Numbered from the stretch's first letter, positions 32,532-42,207 are shown. The stretch is DNA of 64,000 nt from Chitinophaga sp. 180180018-3 (GCF_037893185.1 NZ_CP140772.1:2976001-3040000), one strand, 5' to 3'. Notes: generated from the sequence alone by a model not told the origin. A program made the numbers and translations.

Positions 32532-32969
32532 TTACAGCCGTTGCCAGGTAAGCTGAAAAGTCATGGGTTTATCGTACACTACCAGGGGAGGCGTTTTCAA
32601 CACCAGTTTGTCGTCTTGTAAGGTGGCGTAACGGATAAACCTGATTCCGATAAAATTGGGAAAAAGGCTGCCTTCTACCACATGGGAGATCTCACCAGGC
32701 TGTTCCTCGGAATAACGCCCATAGTAGGCGTTATATCCGAGGAATGCCGCAGAAGCTTCTTCCGGCGTACAGACGCCCATTGCATCCGACTTGAATCTGG
32801 GTCTTTCAGGATTCATGATCTGAACATTCATGTGACCTTTCTCGTCGTACATTAGAATACCGGAAGGTGTGGATCCAAAGAAATGAAGTGATTGTCCGTT
32901 GGCGTCCCAGTCGACGCAGTTAGTCAGGGCCCAGGAGCCGACTATAAGGTTTCCAATAGTGGGTTGCAT
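32532..32969 (-). CDS. Lipocalin-like domain protein heading the pqs-like operon
   Basis: A 145-residue single-domain protein without signal peptide. The fold is beta-rich with the opening GSWALTNC, then GILMYDEKGHMNVQIMN and VVEGSLFPNFIGIRFIRYA, typical of the lipocalin-5-like domain often found near secondary-metabolite genes. It is 44 bp upstream of the ligase gene in the same direction. It may bind the aromatic product or shape its cyclisation; no direct evidence. Confidence 0.75.
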   Translation of the reverse strand: MQPTIGNLIVGSWALTNCVDWDANGQSLHFFGSTPSGILMYDEKGHMNVQIMNPERPRFKSDAMGVCTPEEASAAFLGYNAYYGRYSEEQPGEISHVVEGSLFPNFIGIRFIRYATLQDDKLVLKTPPLVVYDKPMTFQLTWQRL

Positions 32970-32990
32970 AATGGTATATTGAGGGTATTA

Positions 32991-33027
32991 AAATCCGGAT
33001 AGTAAAATCAGGATAGTAAGATAGTAA
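32991..33027 (-). promoter_or_regulatory. Tandem 14-bp direct repeats before the pqs-like operon
   Basis: Plus-strand units AAATCCGGATAGTA (32991-33004) and AAATCAGGATAGTA (33005-33018) differ at one base, followed by a partial unit GATAGTAA (33020-33027). They lie 22-58 bp upstream of the first start codon, where a regulator would control the operon. No clear TAnnTTTG element was identified. Confidence 0.55.
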
Positions 33028-33254
33028 TTATTGTGGAATTATTAACTGGTATAAAAGGAACTGAGAAGAATGAACAGAATGAACAGCATGTTTACGGAGG
33101 CGGCTATACGTTCTCTGCTTTATGTCCGTTACCGAACAATCTCTGTACTCATCCGGACACTTAATCAATACACATCATGATTAAGTCTCTGTACATCATA
33201 TATCTGTAACATGGCATGATAATACCTGCCTCTCCCGCAATACTTCTTCACACT

Positions 33255-34565
33255 ATGAACCTCCTGATCAAAACTATATTCCGCCAGCTATGGCGCCAAC
33301 GGCTCTTCACTTTCCTCAACATCATAGGAATTGCCATCAGCATCAGCGCCTGTTGGGTGATCTACCGCATCGTCAGTTACGAATATAGCTTCGATAGTCA
33401 ATTGCCCGATCGCACTAATACCTACCGCCTGGTAACAGGAATGATGTTTGAACAAACAGAAAGTTACAACGGCGGCGCTTCTGCTCCGCTATATTAGTTC
33501 CTGCGTGAAGAAGTACCCGGCCTCAAACGGGTGGTACCGGTTTTCTCCCAATGGATCAACGTCGTGGAAACTACGGATCAACGGCAGGAACCTGTTGTTA
33601 AAGGTAACGTAAAGGGTGTGGTGGCTACTGATTCTACTTATTTTGCAATGGTGCCTTACGCCTGGTTAGCCGGCAGTCCCGCTACTGCGCTGAATGCTCC
33701 GGAAAATGTAGTGCTTACCGAAAGCCGCGCAAAAAGTTATTTTGGTACAACCGCTCCGGAGGCGGTTTTAGGGAAAATAATTACTTATAACAAAGAAAAG
33801 AAACGGACGGTAACGGGTATCGTAAAAGATCTGGGCTATCCTACAGAATTTACGGGACAGGAATTTTTCAGGCTTCCTCCTGCAACTTATTCGCTGGGCC
33901 AGTGGACCAGCACCGATGGTGCTAACCGGGTGTATCTCCAGCTGGGGCCGGGTACGGATACGGCAAAGGTGCTGGCAATGGTAACGAAGGTGGCCGGCGA
34001 AAAATGGGAGGAGAATTTGCAGGATAGCAAGCTTCCCCGCAGCATCAAACGCTGGTTCAAACTGATACCGCTGACTGAATCGCATTTTTCAACTTACATC
34101 CCTGAGTGGGAGGTACGTAAAGCCAGCAAACCGGTAATGCACGGACTCATCGGCCTGGGTCTGCTGCTGATCATTGCGGCCAGCATCAATTTTGTAAACC
34201 TCGCCACCACCATCGCTATCATTATAAGCTGCTTGGGCCTCTTCGGCCTTGCGGTGCTCATCGCATTCCAGCGTACAAAGGAAATCGGTATACGGAAAGT
34301 GCTGGGCGCTACTGTTACCGGCATCATACAGATGCTGATGTTGGATTTTGTGAAGCTCGTGCTTATTGCGTTGGTGATCGCCGCTCCCATTGCATGGTGG
34401 GGCATGTCGAAATGGCTGCAGAACTTTGTTTACCGGATCTCCATTGAATGGTGGATGTTTGCGCTGTCTGGTGCGGTAGTGGTGCTCATTGCCATATTTA
34501 CGGTGAGCTTCCAGGCGGTAAGGGCGGCCCTGGCCAACCCGGTGAAGTCGCTGCGATCCATGTAA
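33255..34565 (+). pseudogene. MacB-like FtsX permease pseudogene with in-frame stop and internal deletion
   Basis: From ATG 33255 the frame opens with a MacB_PCD N-terminus (LLIKTIFRQLWRQRLFTFLNIIGIA), stops at TAG 33495-33497 and continues in the same frame with LREEVPGLKRVVPVFSQWI. Further on, INFVNLATT joins directly to IAIIISCLGLFGLAV; in intact relatives of about 780 residues these motifs belong to the first and second FtsX domains, roughly 300 residues apart. So the gene has both a nonsense codon and a deletion of a whole middle part. No second half, ATPase or MFP genes are next to it. Non-functional unless readthrough occurs. Confidence 0.88.
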
Positions 34566-34603
34566 CAGGGAACCCGGCGCTGCAATACCATCTTTATAGC
34601 TGC

Positions 34604-35737
34604 TTATTTTTCCAAACGTTCCGATAATAATTGTTTCAACAGGCTCAGATGATCATCATCCTTTACAGTGCCGTTGTTGTAAATCGTACGCCCGGTTTTA
34701 TCAATCAGGTAAAGTTGCGGAATCGGATAGGACGATAATGCATCCCGGATATGATCATCTCCGAATACCAACGTCCAGTTCATGGCATATTTTTCAACCG
34801 CCTGCTCAAAAGCCGCGCGATCCTTGTCTACATTGAATGAAATAAGCCTGAAGTCACCTCCCTGGTATTGGTCGTTGATGATCTTTAAATCCGGTATCTC
34901 CCTCACACAAGGTCCGCACCACGACGCCCAGATCTGTATCAGCACATACTTTCCACGGAGCCTGGATAATTCAATTTTGTTATTGTTGATGTCGGCTGCT
35001 GTAAAATCCGGAAAATTGCTGTTGGTGGTGATAGCTACTTTATTTTGAAGAATTTCCCGTACATGTTCGGCGGACCTGGAGTGTTTATATTTATCAGGCA
35101 AAACTGTATTGTAATACCGCAGCATCTCTTCCGGTTTTAAGCATATCACCGGAAGTATTCTCTCCTGAAGTACCCAAAAGGAGATGTATAGATCCGGGAA
35201 TTTTTGAATGAACTCAAATTCTTTATATGTCACCGTATCGGCCATCCTGAATGCCTGCATCCGGAGAGCGGTATCGCTTCCGAATTCGCTCATGTTTTTC
35301 ATGATAAAACTTAAATGAGCATCCTGTTTTTCTTTTATAAAGGCATCATAAGTGTTACCTCCTAATCGGGCGTAAGGAACAAGATTTACAGATCGCTTTT
35401 CGTCGATCGTATAATATTTACCCGTATCAGGCAATGATACCACAACGACATCGGAATTTCCTTTTTTAAAAAAGGCCCTTCTGGCAATATAACTGGTATC
35501 ACTGGTATGGTAGTATATCGAGATCAACCCATAAGGAGCAAACAGCTCCCCGTGCCACTCCTGGTTCCCTTTGGGATCTATATCGTGGCGCCTGATCCCG
35601 TCGCTCACTGTTATAGCAAAGTTTTGCTGATTCAATGGTGGCGTAAAAACGAATCTGACATGCGCTGAGTCATTCGCTAACGCTGAAAAACACGTGAATA
35701 GGAGCAATGCGGAGAATATACCCGGGTAACTTTTCAT
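34604..35737 (-). CDS. Exported thioredoxin-fold protein, TlpA/ResA type
   Basis: From ATG 35737 (377 residues; an upstream ATG at 35779 adds a poor leader) the product has a signal peptide ending SALA. Residues 20-230 are an N-terminal domain of the kind found with Bacteroidota thiol-disulfide isomerases (DUF4369-like opening). The thioredoxin domain carries active site WCGPC in WASWCGPCVREIP and the cis-Pro YPIPQLYLID. It probably reduces or checks disulfides in the periplasm. It is convergent with the dead MacB permease gene. Confidence 0.88.
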   Translation of the reverse strand: MKSYPGIFSALLLFTCFSALANDSAHVRFVFTPPLNQQNFAITVSDGIRRHDIDPKGNQEWHGELFAPYGLISIYYHTSDTSYIARRAFFKKGNSDVVVVSLPDTGKYYTIDEKRSVNLVPYARLGGNTYDAFIKEKQDAHLSFIMKNMSEFGSDTALRMQAFRMADTVTYKEFEFIQKFPDLYISFWVLQERILPVICLKPEEMLRYYNTVLPDKYKHSRSAEHVREILQNKVAITTNSNFPDFTAADINNNKIELSRLRGKYVLIQIWASWCGPCVREIPDLKIINDQYQGGDFRLISFNVDKDRAAFEQAVEKYAMNWTLVFGDDHIRDALSSYPIPQLYLIDKTGRTIYNNGTVKDDDHLSLLKQLLSERLEK

Positions 35738-35832
35738 CTTGCTAATAACAATTATTTTGTTATTAAATATATTACACAAAATGAATGATGGGTGGATGAC
35801 CGTTGTTAAAGTTTCGCCAAGACTCCCATAAC

Positions 35833-36996
35833 TTATCTTGCAGCCCTGAACATCCGCCAGAGCTTTATCTTCAATGCCAGCCAGCCTATGAATGCATAAA
35901 CGAGTAACAGAATACCCAAATGTCGTATATACGGAAACGTTAGTCCCACCGCGCCTTTCTGAATCAACAGAATTTTAAATGCCTGTAAAAACGGCGTCAG
36001 TGGAATAATGTTGGCCATAAACTGAACGAAAGACGGCATAGCGCTGAGCGGCCAGGTAAAGCCGCTGATGATAAACGCCGGCGAAGCAATCACCATCAGT
36101 ATTTGCGTGGCTTTTAACGCATCCGGTATAAGTATGCTCACAAATACACCGAGGAAGGAGGCGGAGCCTACAAAAAATGCAGTAAGCCATATAAAGTTCA
36201 GAATACCTTCCGGCAATGGCACCCGGAAAAGAATATGCATCAGATAATAAACTGCAACAATCAGGATAGAAAAAAGCCAGATGGGAATCACTTTTATCAG
36301 CATAATAGGGAAGGCCCATCTGCGCATGCCACGGTACTCTTCCACGAAAGAACCCCGCTGGAACTCCGCTGCAAAGCTAACGGCCATCGCCAGCAGGATC
36401 ACCTGTTGCAGTACTACCGCCAGCATGGCCGGCCACATAAAAATCAGGTAGTTACTGGTAGTATTGAAGAGCGTGATATAGTTGGTTTTGAAAGGCTCAT
36501 ACTGGGTGGCTGCCCTCACTGCCGGCATCCCCATTTTCTGTAATCCCTTGATGGATACACCCGCGGAAAATGTACCAATGGTCAGCTGCAATGCCTTGGA
36601 AGCGAAGTTGGCCGTTAATACGTTTCCGGTGTTAACATATACATTCACTTCAGGATATTTCTTCTGCAATATATCCGCTTCAAAACGGGAAGGGAGCATC
36701 ACTACAGCAGCTGCTTCTTTCCTGATCACTTCACTGTTCACGTTGTCGGGCTCCCGCAGATATTTCAGCACCTTAATACTTTTATTATCTCCCAACATCT
36801 CCACCAACTGGTTAGATAACGGGGTATTATCTTTATCGATTACGATTACAGGTATATTCTCCACCTTCCCGCTTTTGTACACAAAACCCAGCAGTGTGGC
36901 ATAAAAGACCGGCGCCAGGAAAAAGACGGTGCGCAGGGTGGAATTGCCAATGAACAGCTTGAACTCACGTTTCAACAATCGGATAAATTCTTTCAT
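35833..36996 (-). CDS. ABC-2 type permease of an export system
   Basis: A 387-residue membrane protein with one N-terminal segment (about 22-40), a periplasmic domain up to about residue 175, then five C-terminal segments, and the classic ABC-2 stretch FIISGFTWPLSAMPSFVQF. This is the YhhJ/YbhR half-permease type. It is preceded by HlyD-like and TolC-like genes at 6 and 3 bp spacing. The ATPase, and usually a second permease, are not encoded next to it, so the pump must borrow an ATPase from elsewhere, if active. Confidence 0.9.
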   Translation of the reverse strand: MKEFIRLLKREFKLFIGNSTLRTVFFLAPVFYATLLGFVYKSGKVENIPVIVIDKDNTPLSNQLVEMLGDNKSIKVLKYLREPDNVNSEVIRKEAAAVVMLPSRFEADILQKKYPEVNVYVNTGNVLTANFASKALQLTIGTFSAGVSIKGLQKMGMPAVRAATQYEPFKTNYITLFNTTSNYLIFMWPAMLAVVLQQVILLAMAVSFAAEFQRGSFVEEYRGMRRWAFPIMLIKVIPIWLFSILIVAVYYLMHILFRVPLPEGILNFIWLTAFFVGSASFLGVFVSILIPDALKATQILMVIASPAFIISGFTWPLSAMPSFVQFMANIIPLTPFLQAFKILLIQKGAVGLTFPYIRHLGILLLVYAFIGWLALKIKLWRMFRAAR

Positions 36997-37002
36997 GCCT
37001 GA

Positions 37003-37959
37003 TTATTTCAGTAAAACAGTTGCATTTACCAGTATATCTTTCACCTTACTCATATCTTTAGGTTGCACCTTGATCTCATATATTGCATCCTGTATCTGGT
37101 AGTCAGGATAAGCGGTGGTGATATCCGCATAACGGGTCAGCTGCCTGATATACGCGACGGTTCCATCCACGTCTTCTTTATTGTACGATACCTGCATTTT
37201 TATATCCTGCCCTGTTTTGAAGGGCGCAATTTTGCTTTCCGGTATCGTAAAACGGAAGTACGTGCTGCCGGGTATATATCCGTTGAACAGCGCAAAGCCG
37301 GCCGTAGCCAGCTCTCCGGGATTCAGGCTGATCGTTTCTATTTCCATATCGTTGGTAGCAATGATATACCGCTCCGAATAAGCAACGTTCGCTTCCTGTA
37401 ATGCGCCCTTTGCCTGGGATGCCTGTCCGGCGGCCATTTCCACTTTTTCAATACGGGTACCTCTTTTTACATCGTCCAGTTCTGCTACTACGGCATCATA
37501 CTGGGCTTTTGCTCCCTGGAATTTTGCATAGATCTCATCGTAAGACTGAGGCGACATCAGGCTGTCGTTGAACATATTGGTTGCCCGTTCATACGATTTT
37601 CTCGCAAATTCATATTGCTCTTTCAATCCTTTATACTTGGCCTGCAGTTGTTTCAGCTGATCGGCTGTAGCGCCATTGCGCGCCATCTGCTCCTGTGCGG
37701 TGGCGGCATTAACGGCCCCCTGCGCCTGTGCAATTTTTGCCGAAACCTCCGGTACATCCAGCAAAGCCAGGGTGTCGCCTTTCTTCACTGTTTGTCCTTC
37801 TGCTACATAAATTTTCAGTATCCTGCCGGTAACTTTAGGCGCAAAAGAAATGACGTCCTTTTTAGCTTTTCCTTCCACCCGGTCAGCATCCCGCTTTTTC
37901 GAAGCACAGCCTGCCAGTGCCAGTAAACCGATCAATAATATGCTGCTGGTTATTTTCAT
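37003..37959 (-). CDS. HlyD-family periplasmic adaptor (lipoprotein)
   Basis: From ATG 37959 the product has 318 residues with a lipobox LALAGCAS (Cys17). An in-frame ATG at 38001 is closer to the tolC stop (3 bp) and cannot be excluded. It has a biotinyl-lipoyl-like half (KIYVAEGQTVKKGDTLALLD), a coiled-coil hairpin (about 75-175) and barrel strands ending in ILVNATVLLK. It links the permease to the outer-membrane channel. Same operon as its neighbours. Confidence 0.92.
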   Translation of the reverse strand: MKITSSILLIGLLALAGCASKKRDADRVEGKAKKDVISFAPKVTGRILKIYVAEGQTVKKGDTLALLDVPEVSAKIAQAQGAVNAATAQEQMARNGATADQLKQLQAKYKGLKEQYEFARKSYERATNMFNDSLMSPQSYDEIYAKFQGAKAQYDAVVAELDDVKRGTRIEKVEMAAGQASQAKGALQEANVAYSERYIIATNDMEIETISLNPGELATAGFALFNGYIPGSTYFRFTIPESKIAPFKTGQDIKMQVSYNKEDVDGTVAYIRQLTRYADITTAYPDYQIQDAIYEIKVQPKDMSKVKDILVNATVLLK

Positions 37960-38004
37960 TTTATCGTAGTTAATTTTAGTAATCGTTGTAGCTGTCTGCA
38001 TAAG

Positions 38005-39420
38005 TTAATATAGTTTATTAACATCCAGTTCCTGTGTCGACCGCATCATTTCAATAGCAGCTCTGCGCTGATTGAAGATCGCATTTTGATATTCCAGCTC
38101 GGCCGTCTCCAGGTCGTTTTCTGCATCTATCAGCTGAGTGGATTTGGACATACCATACCTGAACTCCTTCTCGGCCTGTACCAACGCATCACCGGCTATT
38201 TCCTGCTGCTTTTTCTTCAGCGCAATCTGCGCATTGGCGATATCATAATTAGATTGATTGTTGGCCTGGTTCAATGTGAGTTTACGTAATGCATCATACT
38301 TCTGATTCTCCAGCAACTCCTGGTCGATACGGGCAACTTCGATGGCATGTTTGCCTTCCCTGCCATCGAAGATCTCCCATTTGAATCCAACACCAGCCAG
38401 TACTAAAGGGAATATATTCAGATTCGTAGGCCGCCAGTCGAGCTTATGGCCAGGGTAACCAATTGCCGGGATAGGAGGGATGATGTTATCAGACGATTTA
38501 ATCCTGCTGCCATAGAGACCGAAATACGCGGCGGATGCCATCAGCTGTACTTTTGGGATCCACCAGGTTTGTTCTGCTTTTATTTTATAGGCAGACGCAT
38601 TAATACCGTGGTTCAATGCCCGGATCTCCGCGCGGTCTGCTATCGTTTTCTGAGGCACTGGCGGTGTCATGGGCACCAGTACAGGCTCAATAAGCCGAAG
38701 CCTGTTTTTGTCGATACCGGTCAATACCTCCAGTTGGGTCAGTAGCAGTTCCTTCTTCCCTTCATATTCCGCTACTTTAGCATCCAGTGTAGCTTGCGCT
38801 ACTTCTATTTTTTTATGATCGTAGGGGGTGATGAGTCCATATCCCAACGCTTTGTCGGCCGTTTTACGGTTGGCATCCAATCTCTTTTTCGCTTCATCCA
38901 GCACGCGTTTCGACTGATGCACCAGTGCCAGCTGATCATATGCCCGCGATACCATCGCTACTACTTCATCACTCGTTTTTTCCAGCAATGTATTTTCAGA
39001 CAATTTCTTTTCTCCCAATGCTTTGCTGAGATATTTTACTTTGCCACCGGAATGCAACAGCATTTTGGCGTCTGCCTTTGCCAGCCCCGAAAAACCCGAT
39101 GCCGTAATGTTGTTGTTGTATTTACCTTCCGGGATATTCAGAAACGGCGCCAGGTTCAGCTCGGGAGATATAACGCGCGCAGTGGCATTCATGTAGCCCG
39201 CCATACCGCTTACTTCCAGCGTGGGGAGGTAAACATCTTTGAGTTTGTGCTGATCAAGACCGGTAAGTTTATTTTTGGTGATCTGACCCCGAAGGTCCGC
39301 ATCCCGCACCATGGCACTGTCAAGCAATTCCCTGAAACCCGGCGCTGTTTGCGCCCGGCAATAGTTGTAAAACAAAAGTGAAAGGAGTAGGAAAGTCAGC
39401 TTACTTTTCATCGATAGCAT
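38005..39420 (-). CDS. TolC-family outer-membrane efflux channel
   Basis: A 471-residue protein, start ATG 39420 or the second ATG 39411 before MKSKLTFLLLSLLFYNYC; signal peptide ends CRAQ. It has long helical duplicated halves: EVAQATLDAKVAEYEGKKELLLTQ in the first and the second ending FRYGMSKSTQLIDAENDLETAELEYQNA, the usual TolC/OEP repeat signature. It forms the outer-membrane exit for the adaptor and permease encoded downstream. A palindrome immediately upstream is likely the operator of the whole operon. Confidence 0.94.
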   Translation of the reverse strand: MLSMKSKLTFLLLSLLFYNYCRAQTAPGFRELLDSAMVRDADLRGQITKNKLTGLDQHKLKDVYLPTLEVSGMAGYMNATARVISPELNLAPFLNIPEGKYNNNITASGFSGLAKADAKMLLHSGGKVKYLSKALGEKKLSENTLLEKTSDEVVAMVSRAYDQLALVHQSKRVLDEAKKRLDANRKTADKALGYGLITPYDHKKIEVAQATLDAKVAEYEGKKELLLTQLEVLTGIDKNRLRLIEPVLVPMTPPVPQKTIADRAEIRALNHGINASAYKIKAEQTWWIPKVQLMASAAYFGLYGSRIKSSDNIIPPIPAIGYPGHKLDWRPTNLNIFPLVLAGVGFKWEIFDGREGKHAIEVARIDQELLENQKYDALRKLTLNQANNQSNYDIANAQIALKKKQQEIAGDALVQAEKEFRYGMSKSTQLIDAENDLETAELEYQNAIFNQRRAAIEMMRSTQELDVNKLY

Positions 39421-39440
39421 ATATTTTATTATATATAGAT

Positions 39441-39462
39441 AGATACCACACGGGTGGTATCT
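39441..39462 (-). promoter_or_regulatory. Palindromic operator upstream of the efflux operon
   Basis: Perfect 9-bp arms AGATACCAC and GTGGTATCT with a 4-base spacer (22 bp), centred about 31 bases before the tolC start. Such perfect palindromes are typical TetR/AcrR operators, and Bacteroidota efflux operons of this kind are often led by a tetR gene; here no regulator gene is adjacent, so it must be encoded elsewhere. Confidence 0.75.
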
Positions 39463-39621
39463 TTAATACAAGTTCAGAATATCGTTTAGTTCCTCAGGCG
39501 TTAACCATATCTATAAAAAAGGTCATATATCCTGACTTTATAGTGTTCGTTTATTCAAATTAACACATAAAATAAACTAATGTTTGATTGCTCCTTTGAT
39601 ATCGATAAATTATATATGGTT

Positions 39622-42207
39622 TTATTTTTTATTCAATACGGGACTATAACGCTTCGTATAGCCGGTAGCGGGGGAAGGGGACTGCCTGGCATACTGCTTT
39701 TGACCGTGCCGCCGCAGCCATTGTTTAAGCAGCTCGGCGCATAGCAGGTAAACTATCACCAGTACAATGATGTAAAGAAGAATGTTCCAGGGAAGAGGTT
39801 TGAATCCAATGCTGCTACTGAAAGGAAGATAGGGAAGCAGCCATCCTGCCAGCAGGCAGCCGGATACGCTTATCGCCAGCTGAGGCGCGGGTTTGCTTTG
39901 AATAAACGGCAGCTGTTCTGTACGGATGATGAAAACAACAAGTACCTGTGTAGCCAGGGATTCCATGAACCATCCTGTTCGGAATAATTCCGGTCCAACT
40001 GCAAAATAACCGTGTAATAAAAAGAAAGTGAGCAAATCAAATGCAGAGCTGAGCAGGCCAAACAGGATCATGAAACGCCGGATATCTTTCATATTCCAGC
40101 TTTGTGGGGTAAGGATATATTTTTTATCAACATGATCGGTGGGGATAGTAATCTGGGAGGTGTCGTACAAAAAATTGTTGATAAGTACCTGAACCGGCAA
40201 CATGGGCAGGAACGGAAGAAACAGGCTGGCAGCAGCCATAGAGAACATGTTCCCGAAATTGGAGCTGATGCCCATTCTGATGTATTTCATGGTATTACCA
40301 AACGTTTTCCTGCCTTCCAGTATCCCTTCTTTCAGTACCAGCAGATCTTTGCGGGTAAGAATAATATCGGCCGCATCCTTGGCTACTTCTGCTGCACTGT
40401 TGACGGTAATACCAATATCAGCGGTCTTTAATGAAGGCGCGTCATTTATACCATCTCCCATATAACCTACTGCCCGGTGCTTTTTTTTCAATACCTGGAT
40501 AATCCTGTTTTTCTGTTCAGGCGCAAACCTCGCAAAGATAGTTGTATCGGATATCCGTTGAAGTAATGCTTCATCACTGAGACCATCTGTTTCCACACCT
40601 GTTATCATACCCTTTACCGGCAAACCAATCTCCCCGCAGATATGTTGTGTAACCAGGTGATTGTCGCCGGTAATAATTTTCACTTCAACTCCCATGTTTT
40701 GCAAGGCGTTTATAGTATCCGCAACAAACGGTTTGGGTGGATCCCTGAATATAGCGAATCCGGATAATTGCATATCCTGCTCATCTTCCTTTACATATCT
40801 TTCACTTGCCGGTACATTTCTGACAGCTACGGCAAGTGCCCGGAACCCTTCACTGCTAAGGTTTTCATAAAGTAAATGCGCCTGCTCGCGTAACTGCTCA
40901 TCCATGATGCAATGCTTCATTACTTCATCCGGTGCTCCTTTGCAGATCAACTGGTACCTTCCGTCGTCTGATACTACCACACTCAAACGCTTGCGGGAAA
41001 AGTCAAAAGGGATTTCGTCTTCTTTTTTAAAGGAAGTAATGTCGGGCTGGCTATAATGCAGAATAGCATCATCCAGCGGGCTATGGATACCGCTCTGGTA
41101 ATAACTGTTCAGGTAAACATATTTAAATACTTCCGTTGATTCCTGGTTATGCAGATCTATACATCGCACCAGCGCTATTTTATCTTCGGTAATGGTGCCG
41201 GTTTTATCAGTACACAATACTTCCATACTTCCGAAGTTTGGTATGGCAGTGATGTTCTTAACGATCACTCCTTTTTTAGCCATATGAACAGCTCCCTTCG
41301 CCATCGTAACACTCATGATCATCGGGAGCAGTTCCGGCGTGAGACCTACAGCTACTGCCACTGCGAACATAAGAGATTCCAGCAGGTTGTGTTTGGAAAT
41401 AGCATTGACGAGAAAGATAAACAACACCAGAAGAAGGGTTACTTTCATAATCAGATAACCGAAATCGCGGATACCCCGGCTGAAATCCGTTTCTATAGGA
41501 CGTTGTATCAGCTTTTCTGCAATTTTTCCAAACTCACTTTCTTTGCCTGTTACTACAACCACCGCCTGTGCTACGCCGGATATGACATTGGATCCCATGA
41601 ATACGGTATTATTTAAGGAACTTAGTCCATCGGCCGTTTCTGTTAATGGATCGCTTGTTTTTTCTGCCGGAAATGATTCTCCTGTAAGCGACGATTGATT
41701 TACAAAAAGATCTTTTGCTTCCAGCAGGCGGGCGTCGGCCGGAATAATCTTACCGGCGTTGAGCCGGATGATGTCGCCCGGGCACAGGTCTTCCGGAAAC
41801 AGTTCCTGCCAGCTTCCATCTCTAAGCACCTCTACTTTGTTCCGTATACTATTCTTCAATGCAGCTGCGGCATTACGCGCATCATGTTCCTGCCAGTAGT
41901 CCATGCCAACACTGAGCAGCACGATAAAAATGATAATGATGGCGTTTATGGTTTCTCCCATAGAAAGAGAAATCATACCGGCTATCATCAGTATTATTAC
42001 AAGTGGACTTTTAAAATGTGACAACAACTGGAGCCACTCTGCCGTCTTTTTTTTATCATCTATTGTATTAGGTCCATATAGATGAATACGTCGCCCGGCT
42101 TCTTCGGAAGTAAGGCCCTGCGTAGCGTCTGCCTTTAGCGCCAACAAAACGGAGCTGGTGTCGGCGGCGGCAATTTCATATATCAGGTTTTTTTCCCCTG
42201 GTTGCAT
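39622..42207 (-). CDS. mgtA: Magnesium-translocating P-type ATPase (MgtA/MgtB type)
   Basis: An 861-residue P-type ATPase with actuator motif LTGESFP (about 174-180), membrane motif GLTPELLPMIM (type IIIB hallmark), phosphorylation site CTDKTGTIT with Asp334, nucleotide stretch KGAPDEV and hinge GDGINDAPSLKTADIG. The type IIIB family imports Mg2+. It begins 10 bp downstream of the acetyl-CoA hydrolase gene, so the two are probably co-transcribed, an unusual pairing. No mgt regulatory leader was found. Confidence 0.92.
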   Translation of the reverse strand: MQPGEKNLIYEIAAADTSSVLLALKADATQGLTSEEAGRRIHLYGPNTIDDKKKTAEWLQLLSHFKSPLVIILMIAGMISLSMGETINAIIIIFIVLLSVGMDYWQEHDARNAAAALKNSIRNKVEVLRDGSWQELFPEDLCPGDIIRLNAGKIIPADARLLEAKDLFVNQSSLTGESFPAEKTSDPLTETADGLSSLNNTVFMGSNVISGVAQAVVVVTGKESEFGKIAEKLIQRPIETDFSRGIRDFGYLIMKVTLLLVLFIFLVNAISKHNLLESLMFAVAVAVGLTPELLPMIMSVTMAKGAVHMAKKGVIVKNITAIPNFGSMEVLCTDKTGTITEDKIALVRCIDLHNQESTEVFKYVYLNSYYQSGIHSPLDDAILHYSQPDITSFKKEDEIPFDFSRKRLSVVVSDDGRYQLICKGAPDEVMKHCIMDEQLREQAHLLYENLSSEGFRALAVAVRNVPASERYVKEDEQDMQLSGFAIFRDPPKPFVADTINALQNMGVEVKIITGDNHLVTQHICGEIGLPVKGMITGVETDGLSDEALLQRISDTTIFARFAPEQKNRIIQVLKKKHRAVGYMGDGINDAPSLKTADIGITVNSAAEVAKDAADIILTRKDLLVLKEGILEGRKTFGNTMKYIRMGISSNFGNMFSMAAASLFLPFLPMLPVQVLINNFLYDTSQITIPTDHVDKKYILTPQSWNMKDIRRFMILFGLLSSAFDLLTFFLLHGYFAVGPELFRTGWFMESLATQVLVVFIIRTEQLPFIQSKPAPQLAISVSGCLLAGWLLPYLPFSSSIGFKPLPWNILLYIIVLVIVYLLCAELLKQWLRRHGQKQYARQSPSPATGYTKRYSPVLNKK

